DNA of 34,397 nucleotides from Methylotenera sp. (lineage in GTDB: Bacteria; Pseudomonadota; Gammaproteobacteria; Burkholderiales; Methylophilaceae). The stretch spans positions 1-34,397 of the forward strand of contig JAHRYP010000026.1 in assembly GCA_020622105.1 (NCBI GenBank). The letters are read 5' to 3'. Below are positions 27,654-34,397 of this stretch, one piece after another. Both the position numbers and the translations under genes were made by a program. Under the pieces are notes generated by a model, which saw only the letters and a program-made list of their open reading frames with translations, was not told the DNA's origin and searched no databases. The number at the start of each line of letters is the position of its first letter. Position 1 is the stretch's first letter.

Positions 27654-28889
27654 TTATACATGATTTTGTAACCATAACTTAGCGGCTTGTCTTGCTTCGG
27701 TATCCACTTTTGTGAGTTGCTCAATTGAAACTACTTCCTCGATGACTGACGTTGCCATAACAGACTCTATCACTGATGGAATATCCATAAAACCTATTCG
27801 GTCTGCTAAAAATGCTTCAACTGCAATTTCGTTAACTGCATTCAGAATTGCTGGTGCAGTCCCGCCAACTTTGAGCGCATCATAAGCTAAGCGCAAACAT
27901 GGAAAACGCTCAAAATCAGGTGGTAAAAAGTCAAGCCGACCTATTTTTACCAGATCTAGACTGCTTACGCCGCTTTCCAGCCTATTCGGGAATCCTAAAC
28001 CATAAGCAATCGGTGTACGCATATCAGGGTTACCTAATTGTGCAAGCACACTGCCGTCATTGTACTCAACCATAGAATGAATCACGCTTTGCGGATGCAC
28101 CACCACGTCAATCTGATCGGCGGAAGCGTTAAATAGCCAATGCGCCTCGATGACCTCAAGACCTTTATTCATCATCGTCGCAGAATCAATGGTGATTTTT
28201 GGCCCCATTACCCAGTTTGGATGGTTCAGGGCCTGCTCACGCGTTACCACGCGCATGTCATCCAGACTAGCATTTCTGAACGGCCCGCCAGATGCAGTCA
28301 ATAGCACACGTTTGATACCCATTTTTTCTAAAGATTTAGCGCGCTGATTTGGCATCACCTGAAAAATGGCATTATGTTCGCTATCAATAGGCAACAGCGT
28401 TGCTCCGCCCTCTTCTACAGCACGCATGAACAGATTGCCAGCCATCACCAGTGTTTCTTTATTGGCAAGCAGGATACGCTTTCCGGATCTTGCAGCGGCC
28501 ATTGCCGGAAGCAAGCCTGCAGCACCTACAATCGCTGCCATTACCGTATCGACTTCCGCATGCGCTGCAATCTCTACCAACGCCTGCTCACCGTGCAGCA
28601 CAATTGTGCTGATACTAGCCGCCTTAAGCTGAGCATCGAGTTCTTTAGCGGCCTGCACTTGCAGCATCACCGCATATTTGGGGGTATGTTGCTGACACAA
28701 AGCAAACATGCTTTTAACGTTATTATTAGCGGTTAATGCAAATACATTAAAACGTTTGGGGTGCTGTGACATGACATCCAGAGTCTGGATGCCTATAGTG
28801 CCAGTGGCGCCTAGAATCGCCACATTTTGAACAGTTTCAAAATCCAGACTAGTCATTATTGGCTTGCTATCTATCAATATATTATCCAT
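27654..28889 (-). CDS. dxr: 1-deoxy-D-xylulose 5-phosphate reductoisomerase
   Basis: The protein is 411 aa from ATG 28889, or 400 aa from ATG 28856; the shorter form is nearer the E. coli length, and neither has a clear ribosome binding site, so the start is open. It makes methylerythritol phosphate, the committed step of the non-mevalonate isoprenoid route. The NADPH motif is NVAILGATGTIG, followed by NKETLVMAG, LPIDSEHNAIFQ, TASGGPFR and the metal/substrate segment MGPKITIDSATMMNKGLEVIEAHWLF. It overlaps the cdsA stop by 8 bp if the long start is used. Dxr feeds UppS, encoded two genes upstream. Confidence 0.95.
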   Translation of the reverse strand: MDNILIDSKPIMTSLDFETVQNVAILGATGTIGIQTLDVMSQHPKRFNVFALTANNNVKSMFALCQQHTPKYAVMLQVQAAKELDAQLKAASISTIVLHGEQALVEIAAHAEVDTVMAAIVGAAGLLPAMAAARSGKRILLANKETLVMAGNLFMRAVEEGGATLLPIDSEHNAIFQVMPNQRAKSLEKMGIKRVLLTASGGPFRNASLDDMRVVTREQALNHPNWVMGPKITIDSATMMNKGLEVIEAHWLFNASADQIDVVVHPQSVIHSMVEYNDGSVLAQLGNPDMRTPIAYGLGFPNRLESGVSSLDLVKIGRLDFLPPDFERFPCLRLAYDALKVGGTAPAILNAVNEIAVEAFLADRIGFMDIPSVIESVMATSVIEEVVSIEQLTKVDTEARQAAKLWLQNHV

Positions 28890-29706
28890 GCAGACTAAAT
28901 CCAGTCAGAAATGGGAGGTAGATAAAAAACAGCGTAATTGGCAAGGTTGGCATCAAGCCATCGATTCTATCCAATATACCGCCGTGTCCAGGTAATAATT
29001 GACCGCTATCCTTCAAATCAGCCTTTCGCTTTAAAAGCGATTCAACCAAATCGCCAATAATACTCAATCCCACCAGTAGCCAAAGGCAAACAATTAACCA
29101 TAAGCTAAATTGTTTATAGTAACTGAGCGCTAAACCATAAATCGTAACAGCAAATAATGCACCTAAAACACCTTCCCAGGTTTTACCGGGACTAATTTCA
29201 GGCGCGAGCTTGTGACGACCGAATTTTTTACCTGCAAAATAAGCTGCGCTATCAGCAATACTGACAGTAGCTATCGCTCCCAGCAACAGGTATGGATTAA
29301 TTGCATGCAACCCAACCAGCGCTAGCCAAGTGGCAAATATCAGAAACAAACCCAAAACACTCATTACAAAGGTATTACTGAAAGTTTTGCGTGCCATCAA
29401 CCAGAATGGTGCAACCACTATCCAGAACAGGCTGGCAACTGCCAACACCGCCAGTACAACATGGTTCTGATAGTAATAAAACGGAGTTAAGTGCATGAAA
29501 GCAATCAGCAAACCTAAAACCAAAGTTACTAATAGAAGAAAATACTTCTGATTTTTTTTCAATCGAATTAAGTTAGACCACTCTGCCATGCCTAGTAAAA
29601 CAATGCCTAAAGTAATGAGTGCCCATATTTCAGTAGAAGCAAAAAATACAACGGTTAACAAGCCAGCCAATAAGGCAACAGCGGTAATAATTCGAGTCTT
29701 AAGCAT
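28882..29706 (-). CDS. cdsA: Phosphatidate cytidylyltransferase
   Basis: The protein is 274 aa, an integral inner-membrane enzyme making CDP-diacylglycerol from phosphatidic acid and CTP. About eight hydrophobic helices are visible. The conserved DSAAYFAGKKFGRHKLAPEISPGKTWEG region and the C-terminal signature GDLVESLLKRKADLKDSG...LPGHGGILDRIDG are both intact. No good ribosome binding site precedes the ATG. uppS lies 49 bp upstream and dxr overlaps downstream. Confidence 0.96.
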   Translation of the reverse strand: MLKTRIITAVALLAGLLTVVFFASTEIWALITLGIVLLGMAEWSNLIRLKKNQKYFLLLVTLVLGLLIAFMHLTPFYYYQNHVVLAVLAVASLFWIVVAPFWLMARKTFSNTFVMSVLGLFLIFATWLALVGLHAINPYLLLGAIATVSIADSAAYFAGKKFGRHKLAPEISPGKTWEGVLGALFAVTIYGLALSYYKQFSLWLIVCLWLLVGLSIIGDLVESLLKRKADLKDSGQLLPGHGGILDRIDGLMPTLPITLFFIYLPFLTGFSLHG

Positions 29707-29755
29707 AATGGGGGGATGTTAACTTTAATAAAAGGAACAGGCTTACTATTTAAAA

Positions 29756-30508
29756 CTAAGCTTCGGGCTTTTTTAATTGTTCGCTGGTTCTGCCAAAACG
29801 TCGCTCACGTTTTCCATAGGACTGAATAGCAAGATTAAAAGCCTCTTCATTAAAATCAGCCAGTATCGGTGAAATAGAGTTCGTATAAGCAAGCTGCCAG
29901 AGTAAAAAATTACTGATGCGCGTCTCTCCGCCGGTTCGGATAAACAAGTCGGGTTCTGGCGCATAACTCATTGACAAATAAGGCTGAAAATCTTCTTCCT
30001 TATATTGTCCAGCCAATTGTGGCTGGACAGTGTACATTTTATTAACCGCCTGCAATATATCCCAACGGCCACCGTAATTAGCAGCGATCGTCAACACTAG
30101 ACCACTATTATTCGCTGTCAAAAGCTCAGAAGCCTCAATTTTAGCAATCAGCTTTGCGTCAAAATGCGTACGGTCGCCAATCATTATCAGCTTGATGTTG
30201 TTCTGGTGCAGCTTTACAACCTCACGGTCCAGCGCATCCATAAACAAACCCATTAAAAACGAAACTTCTTCAGCTGGCCGCCGCCAATTCTCGCTACTGA
30301 ACGCGAATAATGTTAAATACTCGACATTCAGTTTCACACATTGCTTAACCAGTTCGCGCACGGTTTCTACGCCACGCTTATGTCCGGCGATACGCGGTAA
30401 AAAACGCTTACGCGCCCAGCGACCATTGCCATCCATGATAACAGCGATATGTCTCGGGGCAGCGAATACTTCAGGTACCCGCTGCGTTGCACTTGAGAAC
30501 AAGCCCAA
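29756..30508 (-). CDS. uppS: Undecaprenyl diphosphate synthase
   Basis: The protein is 250 aa. No ATG is usable: the only ATG before the active site falls inside VIMDGNG, and an in-frame TGA lies two codons upstream, so the start is TTG at 30508 with GGGG about 6 nt upstream. The cis-prenyltransferase motif IMDGNGRWARKR holds the catalytic aspartate D26. LTLFAFSSENWRRP, AANYGGRWDI and PDLFIRTGGETRISNFLLWQLAYTN complete the family set. The product is the lipid carrier for peptidoglycan and O-antigen building blocks. frr lies 62 bp upstream and cdsA 49 bp downstream. Confidence 0.95.
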   Translation of the reverse strand: MGLFSSATQRVPEVFAAPRHIAVIMDGNGRWARKRFLPRIAGHKRGVETVRELVKQCVKLNVEYLTLFAFSSENWRRPAEEVSFLMGLFMDALDREVVKLHQNNIKLIMIGDRTHFDAKLIAKIEASELLTANNSGLVLTIAANYGGRWDILQAVNKMYTVQPQLAGQYKEEDFQPYLSMSYAPEPDLFIRTGGETRISNFLLWQLAYTNSISPILADFNEEAFNLAIQSYGKRERRFGRTSEQLKKPEA

Positions 30509-30570
30509 TCAATGCCCCAAATCTATTGCTGTTAAGATGTTATAGATAAACTGAATCATGATTTCCAAAT

Positions 30571-31128
30571 CTACACTGCCATCAAATCTACTTCTTTAGC
30601 TTGTAATAGCTTGTCTACTTCAGCGACGGCTTTGTCTGTTGCTTTTTGAATTTCATCTTGTGCGCGGCGCTCGTCGTCTTCTGAAATCTCTTTATCTTTA
30701 ATCAGCTTTTTCAAAGCATCAATTGCATCACGACGCACATTGCGAATCGCTACCTTAGCGCCCTCGCCCTCGGTACGCACAATCTTAGTCATTTCACGGC
30801 GGCGCTCTTCAGTAAGCATAGGCATAGGCACGCGAATCAGATCACCATTGGTAGCAGGATTTAAACCTAAATCGCAATCGCGAATCGCCTTCTCAACTTT
30901 TGAGATCATATTTTTTTCATAAGGCTGCACATTGATTGTGCGTGCATCACCAAGATTTACATTGGCCACCTGATTGACTGACACCATAGATCCATAATAT
31001 TCAACCATCACGTGATCAAGCAGACCTGTGTGTGCGCGGCCAGTACGAATTTTTGCCAAATCATTTTTTAGTGATTCCAATGATTTTTGCATCTTTTGTT
31101 CTGCGGTTTTCTTTACATCTTCTAACAT
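30571..31128 (-). CDS. frr: Ribosome recycling factor
   Basis: The protein is 185 aa, the standard length. With EF-G it splits post-termination ribosomes. Family features are [15 protein letters not shown] near the N-terminus, [45 protein letters not shown] and a long helical C-terminus. A GGAG ribosome binding site precedes ATG 31128. pyrH lies 73 bp upstream, the usual arrangement. Confidence 0.97.
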   Translation of the reverse strand: MLEDVKKTAEQKMQKSLESLKNDLAKIRTGRAHTGLLDHVMVEYYGSMVSVNQVANVNLGDARTINVQPYEKNMISKVEKAIRDCDLGLNPATNGDLIRVPMPMLTEERRREMTKIVRTEGEGAKVAIRNVRRDAIDALKKLIKDKEISEDDERRAQDEIQKATDKAVAEVDKLLQAKEVDLMAV

Positions 31129-31201
31129 TTATATCTCCAACTCAAATTCTGACAGTTTATTTATCAACTATCGCTACGGCATAACTGTTTATTAGATACT
31201 A

Positions 31202-31918
31202 TTAAGGCAATACTTTTGTACCTTCGTCTTCACCCATCACCACCTTTTTCAGCGCACCTTGCTTGAAAATGCTAAAAACGGAAATCGGCAGCTTTTGATC
31301 ACGGCACAAGGTTAACGCTGTTGCATCCATCACTTTAAGATTTTTAATAATAGCCTCATCAAAAGTGATGGTTTTATAACGCATTGCTTCCGGATTGGTT
31401 TTAGGGTCATCGGTGTAAACACCATCTACCTTGGTCGCTTTAATGACAATTTCCGCATTGATTTCCATGCCGCGTAATGCAGCAGCGGTATCAGTCGTAA
31501 AGAACGGGTTACCAGTACCGGCACCAAAAATCACCACTCGCCCCTCTTCCAGATAGCGAATAGCTTTACCACGGATATAAGGTTCTGCAACTTGCTCGAT
31601 ACTCAGCGCAGATTGTACGCGTGCATTCAAGCCGATATTTTTCATGGCATCCTGCAGAGCCATCGCATTCATCACTGTTGCCAGCATACCCATGTAATCG
31701 GCTGTAGCTCGATCCATACCGGCAGCTGCAGGTGCAACACCGCGGAAAATATTGCCGCCGCCGATCACGACAGCGACCTGCACGCCCAGATCCACAACTT
31801 CTTTAATTTCATTAACGATACGAGTGATGGTAGCGCGATTGATGCCATAAGCATCGTCTCCCATCAGAGCCTCACCAGAAAGTTTAAGTAAAATACGCTT
31901 GTAGGCTGGTTGTGACAC
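31202..31918 (-). CDS. pyrH: Uridylate kinase
   Basis: The protein is 238 aa. It phosphorylates UMP to UDP and belongs to the amino-acid-kinase fold, hexameric and GTP-activated in related species. The start is GTG at 31918 with GGAG 5 nt upstream. Motifs are [12 protein letters not shown] at residues 9-20, [50 protein letters not shown] and [15 protein letters not shown] terminator lies upstream, between tsf and pyrH, so pyrH is expected to be transcribed by read-through or from its own promoter in the 178-bp gap. Confidence 0.97.
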   Translation of the reverse strand: MSQPAYKRILLKLSGEALMGDDAYGINRATITRIVNEIKEVVDLGVQVAVVIGGGNIFRGVAPAAAGMDRATADYMGMLATVMNAMALQDAMKNIGLNARVQSALSIEQVAEPYIRGKAIRYLEEGRVVIFGAGTGNPFFTTDTAAALRGMEINAEIVIKATKVDGVYTDDPKTNPEAMRYKTITFDEAIIKNLKVMDATALTLCRDQKLPISVFSIFKQGALKKVVMGEDEGTKVLP

Positions 31919-32019
31919 GGGGGCTCCTCAATTTTCAAGTTTGCTTATTTAAGCATAAAACAGGGCTCTTAGGCATAAATTTAAACCTAAGAAAGACAAA
32001 ATTCACTCAAATTTTTACT

Positions 32020-32056
32020 AAAAAAAATGGACTAAGCACTAAGCTTAATCCATTTT
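32020..32056 (-). terminator. Intrinsic terminator after tsf
   Basis: The outer stem AAAATGGA (32024-32031) pairs with TCCATTTT (32049-32056), with an inner TAAG/CTTA extension (32033-32036, 32044-32047) across one mismatch. On the minus strand it is followed by a run of T. A second dyad CGGTAATT/AATTACCG (32067-32074, 32081-32088) sits between it and the tsf stop and lacks a T-run. Confidence 0.75.
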
Positions 32057-32096
32057 ATTTTTTAGACGGTAATTAAAATAAATTACCGGTCATAAC

Positions 32097-32972
32097 TTAC
32101 ACTTTAGCTGCTGCTGCAACTTCTGCTGCATAATCAACTACAGCTTTCTCAATGCCTTCACCTACCGTGTACATTGTGAATGAAGCTACGCTAGCGCCTT
32201 TAGATTTAAGCAATTGTTCAATAGACATTTTGTCATCTTTAACAAAAATCTGGCTTAACAAAGTCACTTCTTTCAAGAACTTCTGCACTGTACCGTCTGC
32301 AATTTTCTCAAGCATAGCTTCTGGCTTGCCAGCTTCTTTTGCTTTTTCAATAGCTACACGGCGCTCAGCTTCAATCAGGCTGGCATCGATACCAGATGCA
32401 TCCAATGATTTTGGTTTTGCTGCAGCAATGTGCATAGCCAAGTCTTTAGCCAATGCATCGTCACCGCCAACCAAATCAAGAATCACACCAATTTTGCTAC
32501 CGTGAACATAGCTTGCCAATTTACCTTGAGCAGTTGGACGAACGAAACGACGGATTGTGATGTTCTCACCGATCTTGCCTACCAATTGTGCACGTGTTTC
32601 TTCAACGGTCGCGCCACGCATAGCCAAAGCTGAAACAGCCTCAACATCAGTTGCATTGCTTGCAGCAATCACGCCAGCCAATTCGTTTACAAAGCTCAAA
32701 AAGTCTTCGTTTTTAGCACAGAAGTCAGTTTCAGAATTTACTTCAACCAATGCACCGGTTTTGCCGTCAGCACTGATGTAGATACCAACTGTACCTTCAG
32801 CAGCTACACGACCGGCAGCTTTGCTTGCTTTGTTACCAAAGCGAACACGCAAGATTTCTTCCGCACGTGTCATATCGCCATCAGCTTCTGATAACGCTTT
32901 TTTACAATCCATCATTGGCGCATCTGTGCGCTCACGTAATTCTTTTACCATACCAGCGGTAATTTCAGCCAT
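32097..32972 (-). CDS. tsf: Elongation factor Ts
   Basis: The protein is 291 aa, normal length. It is the guanine-nucleotide exchange factor for EF-Tu. The N-terminal [20 protein letters not shown] is the family signature, followed by the [15 protein letters not shown] helix and the core-domain [16 protein letters not shown], which contacts EF-Tu. The C-terminal [20 protein letters not shown] is typical. A perfect AAGGAG ribosome binding site precedes the ATG. rpsB lies 121 bp upstream with a hairpin between the two genes. Confidence 0.98.
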   Translation of the reverse strand: MAEITAGMVKELRERTDAPMMDCKKALSEADGDMTRAEEILRVRFGNKASKAAGRVAAEGTVGIYISADGKTGALVEVNSETDFCAKNEDFLSFVNELAGVIAASNATDVEAVSALAMRGATVEETRAQLVGKIGENITIRRFVRPTAQGKLASYVHGSKIGVILDLVGGDDALAKDLAMHIAAAKPKSLDASGIDASLIEAERRVAIEKAKEAGKPEAMLEKIADGTVQKFLKEVTLLSQIFVKDDKMSIEQLLKSKGASVASFTMYTVGEGIEKAVVDYAAEVAAAAKV

Positions 32973-33050
32973 GTTAAGCTCCTTATTCTAATAAACTACT
33001 TTAAATTAGTAGTTTAAATATTTGATTTAAATGTTAATTTAAGGTGATAT

Positions 33051-33085
33051 CAAACTAAAAAGGGGCGCTAGGCCCCTTTTTAGTT
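33051..33085 (-). terminator. Terminator/attenuator hairpin between rpsB and tsf
   Basis: A 14-bp perfect inverted repeat (33053-33066 with 33072-33085, loop GCTAG) has a GGGGC/GCCCC top and, on the minus strand, TTTTT within the descending arm followed by AGTTTG. It starts 8 bp past the rpsB stop. Partial termination between rpsB and tsf is known in E. coli, and this hairpin is placed to do the same. Confidence 0.82.
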
Positions 33086-33093
33086 GAGTAAAA

Positions 33094-33831
33094 TTATTCA
33101 GCAGCTACTTCAGCTGTTTCTTCACTAGAAGCTTTAACAATTTCATTGATCACTGAGCTACGGCCTTCAAGCACCGCATCAGCAATTCCACGCGCATACA
33201 AACGAATTGCACGGCTAGAATCATCGTTACCAGGAATAACATAAGCAACGCCATCAGGTGAGTTGTTGGTGTCAACAACACCAATTACTGGAATGCCTAA
33301 TTTAGCAGCTTCAGTAATCGCACCGCTTTCATGACCAACGTCGATAATGAAAATTGCATCTGGCAAGCCACCCATTTCTTTAATGCCGCCAATTGAACGC
33401 TCAAGTTTCTCAACTTCACGTTTGTAGCCTAAAGCTTCTTTTTTACCGAATTTTTCAAGGCTGCCATCTTGCAGCATTGTTTCAAAGTCTTGTAAACGTT
33501 TGATAGATTGTTTAACTGTTTTAAAGTTAGTCAGCATACCGCCTAACCAACGGTGATTTACGTAAGCACAACCTGCGCGGCTAGCTTCTTCTTTAACGAT
33601 GTCACGTGCTTGACGTTTTGTACCTACAAACAAGATACGACCTTTATTAGCAGCCAGTGTACGCACGTGTTTAAGTGCATCTTCAAACATTGGCAATGTT
33701 TTTTCAAGGTTTACGATATGAATTTTGTTGCGATCGCCAAAAATGAACGGTGCCATTTTCGGGTTCCAGTAACGGGTTTGATGACCGAAGTGAACTCCAG
33801 CTTCCAACATCTGACGCATAGTAACAGACAT
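33094..33831 (-). CDS. rpsB: 30S ribosomal protein S2
   Basis: The protein is 245 aa, normal length. The N-terminal [22 protein letters not shown] is the S2 signature, with [45 protein letters not shown] and [10 protein letters not shown] following. The C-terminus is acidic. The AGAGAGA ribosome binding site lies about 6 nt before the ATG. It is the first gene of the long minus-strand cluster, preceded by a long untranslated or promoter region and divergent from map, the conserved arrangement. Confidence 0.98.
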   Translation of the reverse strand: MSVTMRQMLEAGVHFGHQTRYWNPKMAPFIFGDRNKIHIVNLEKTLPMFEDALKHVRTLAANKGRILFVGTKRQARDIVKEEASRAGCAYVNHRWLGGMLTNFKTVKQSIKRLQDFETMLQDGSLEKFGKKEALGYKREVEKLERSIGGIKEMGGLPDAIFIIDVGHESGAITEAAKLGIPVIGVVDTNNSPDGVAYVIPGNDDSSRAIRLYARGIADAVLEGRSSVINEIVKASSEETAEVAAE

Positions 33832-34285
33832 ATAAATCTCTCTTCAAAAGGGTTATTAATTCATACAACACCAGAAACACCTCAGTTAAATGCCGCAAGG
33901 CTAAACCAAAGCACCCTTGATCGGGTTGTATGTAAATTTATACATTAAATAACTGATTTCTCTAGAAATCATAATAAGAAATGCATTTTGCAGAAATTGC
34001 AAAGGCGGAATGATAACCCCAAGCAGCTTATTTAGCTAGCCTTTAATACTGCAACGCTATGAAATCGTTAGATATAGATTCGCAAATACTTCACAACAAA
34101 CTTAGTGCTAAAGCTGGTCATCATTATACTTAACACAGAGCGCTGCTCCAACCACATGGCTGCCAGTCCATATACACATAATAAATAATATAAAATTTAT
34201 ATACCCGACTTAATTAGTACAGCATTCTCTACAGCTAGCGCCGCGTATGATAAAATGTACTATCAAATATTTCGATTCAGGCATC
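33832..34285. promoter_or_regulatory. 454-bp divergent intergenic region between rpsB and map
   Basis: No credible gene is seen here. The region must hold the promoters of rpsB (minus) and map (plus). On the rpsB side a perfect 7-bp dyad TGATTTC-TCTA-GAAATCA (33954-33971) lies about 120 bp upstream of the start codon, and a smaller ACCC/GGGT hairpin (33912-33925) is nearer the gene. Either could be part of a leader, but no known S2 leader motif was recognised. On the map side TATGAT (34246-34251) is a possible -10 without a good -35. The rest is AT-rich with nothing evident. Confidence 0.5.
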
Positions 34286-34397
34286 ATGGCAATCTCAATT
34301 AAAAATCAGCAAGATATTGAAAAAATGCGCATCGCTGGCAGGCTGGCAGCGTAGGTGCTTGATTTCATCACACCACATGTTGTGCATGGCATCACTC
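34286..34397 (+). pseudogene. map: Methionine aminopeptidase type I, 5' part, interrupted by a stop codon
   Basis: The frame from ATG 34286 reads MAISIKNQQDIEKMRIAGRLAA, nearly identical to the start of type I methionine aminopeptidase, which removes the initiator Met from new proteins. Codon 23 is TAG (34352-34354) where the family has Glu (RLAAEVL). The frame then continues VLDFITPHVVHGIT to the window edge; His 34 stands where the family normally has Pro (VxPGIT). Only 37 codons are visible. map is divergent from rpsB in most proteobacteria, as here. The enzyme is usually essential, so a true knockout would need a second map gene elsewhere. A sequence error, especially if this is a contig end, is at least as likely. 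Confidence 0.8.

Noticed and set aside
19149-34397. Stop-codon reassignment or amber suppression to explain rnhB and map
   Set aside because: Both TAA and TAG would need suppression, TAG ends fabG and the RsmI-like gene at their natural ends, and all other genes stop normally.
1-34397. CRISPR arrays, prophage, insertion sequences, toxin-antitoxin or defence islands
   Set aside because: None was seen: there are no spaced direct repeats, transposase or integrase sequences, and nearly all the window is filled by conserved housekeeping genes.

Overview
This window reads as a chromosomal housekeeping segment of a betaproteobacterium. The protein sequences, AT-leaning base composition and gene order fit the family Methylophilaceae (Methylotenera/Methylophilus type). 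That assignment is inferred from overall resemblance, with no search run. No tRNA, rRNA, CRISPR array, insertion sequence, prophage, toxin or defence cassette was seen. I did not find a convincing undescribed multi-gene system. The points worth checking are two interrupted housekeeping genes, one foldback repeat, one gene-order insertion and several intergenic hairpins.

Layout. Positions 1-730 hold the unidentified tail of a plus-strand reading frame, a strong bidirectional terminator, a small secreted orphan protein and a 142-bp foldback repeat. From 731 to 12810 everything is on the minus strand: the fatty-acid cluster in the order yceD-rpmF-plsX-fabH-fabD-fabG-acpP-fabF, then pabC-mltG-tmk-holB-pilZ-tatD and a PhnP-like metallo-beta-lactamase gene. 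This is the E. coli order with pilZ and the hydrolase added. From 12937 to 19152 a plus-strand island carries a two-subunit pyruvate carboxylase (pycA, pycB), maf/yceF, a secreted DUF4139 protein and an RsmI-like methyltransferase. From 19149 to 33831 the minus strand carries the second large cluster, transcribed rpsB-tsf-pyrH-frr-uppS-cdsA-dxr-rseP-bamA-skp-lpxD-fabZ-lpxA-lpxB-rnhB. The window ends in the first codons of map on the plus strand.

How the genes work together. The two minus-strand clusters supply most of the cell-envelope lipid chemistry. PlsX, FabH, FabD, FabG, AcpP, FabF and FabZ make acyl chains on acyl carrier protein. LpxA, LpxD and LpxB use hydroxyacyl-ACP for lipid A, and CdsA makes CDP-diacylglycerol. 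Dxr and UppS lead to undecaprenyl phosphate, MltG acts on peptidoglycan strands, and BamA, Skp and RseP handle outer-membrane protein assembly and stress sensing. Translation genes (rpsB, tsf, frr, rpmF) and nucleotide/replication genes (pyrH, tmk, holB) share these transcripts. Intrinsic terminator-like hairpins after rpsB, tsf, rpmF, acpP and fabF divide the clusters into differently expressed parts. The pyruvate carboxylase island probably serves anaplerosis.

Two genes are interrupted. rnhB has two in-frame stops (TAA, TAG) inside its conserved DSKKL region, and map has a TAG at codon 23. Both frames are otherwise undisturbed. TAG is also the natural terminator of fabG and of the RsmI-like gene, so reassignment of the code is unlikely. 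Sequence error or recent mutation is the simplest reading.
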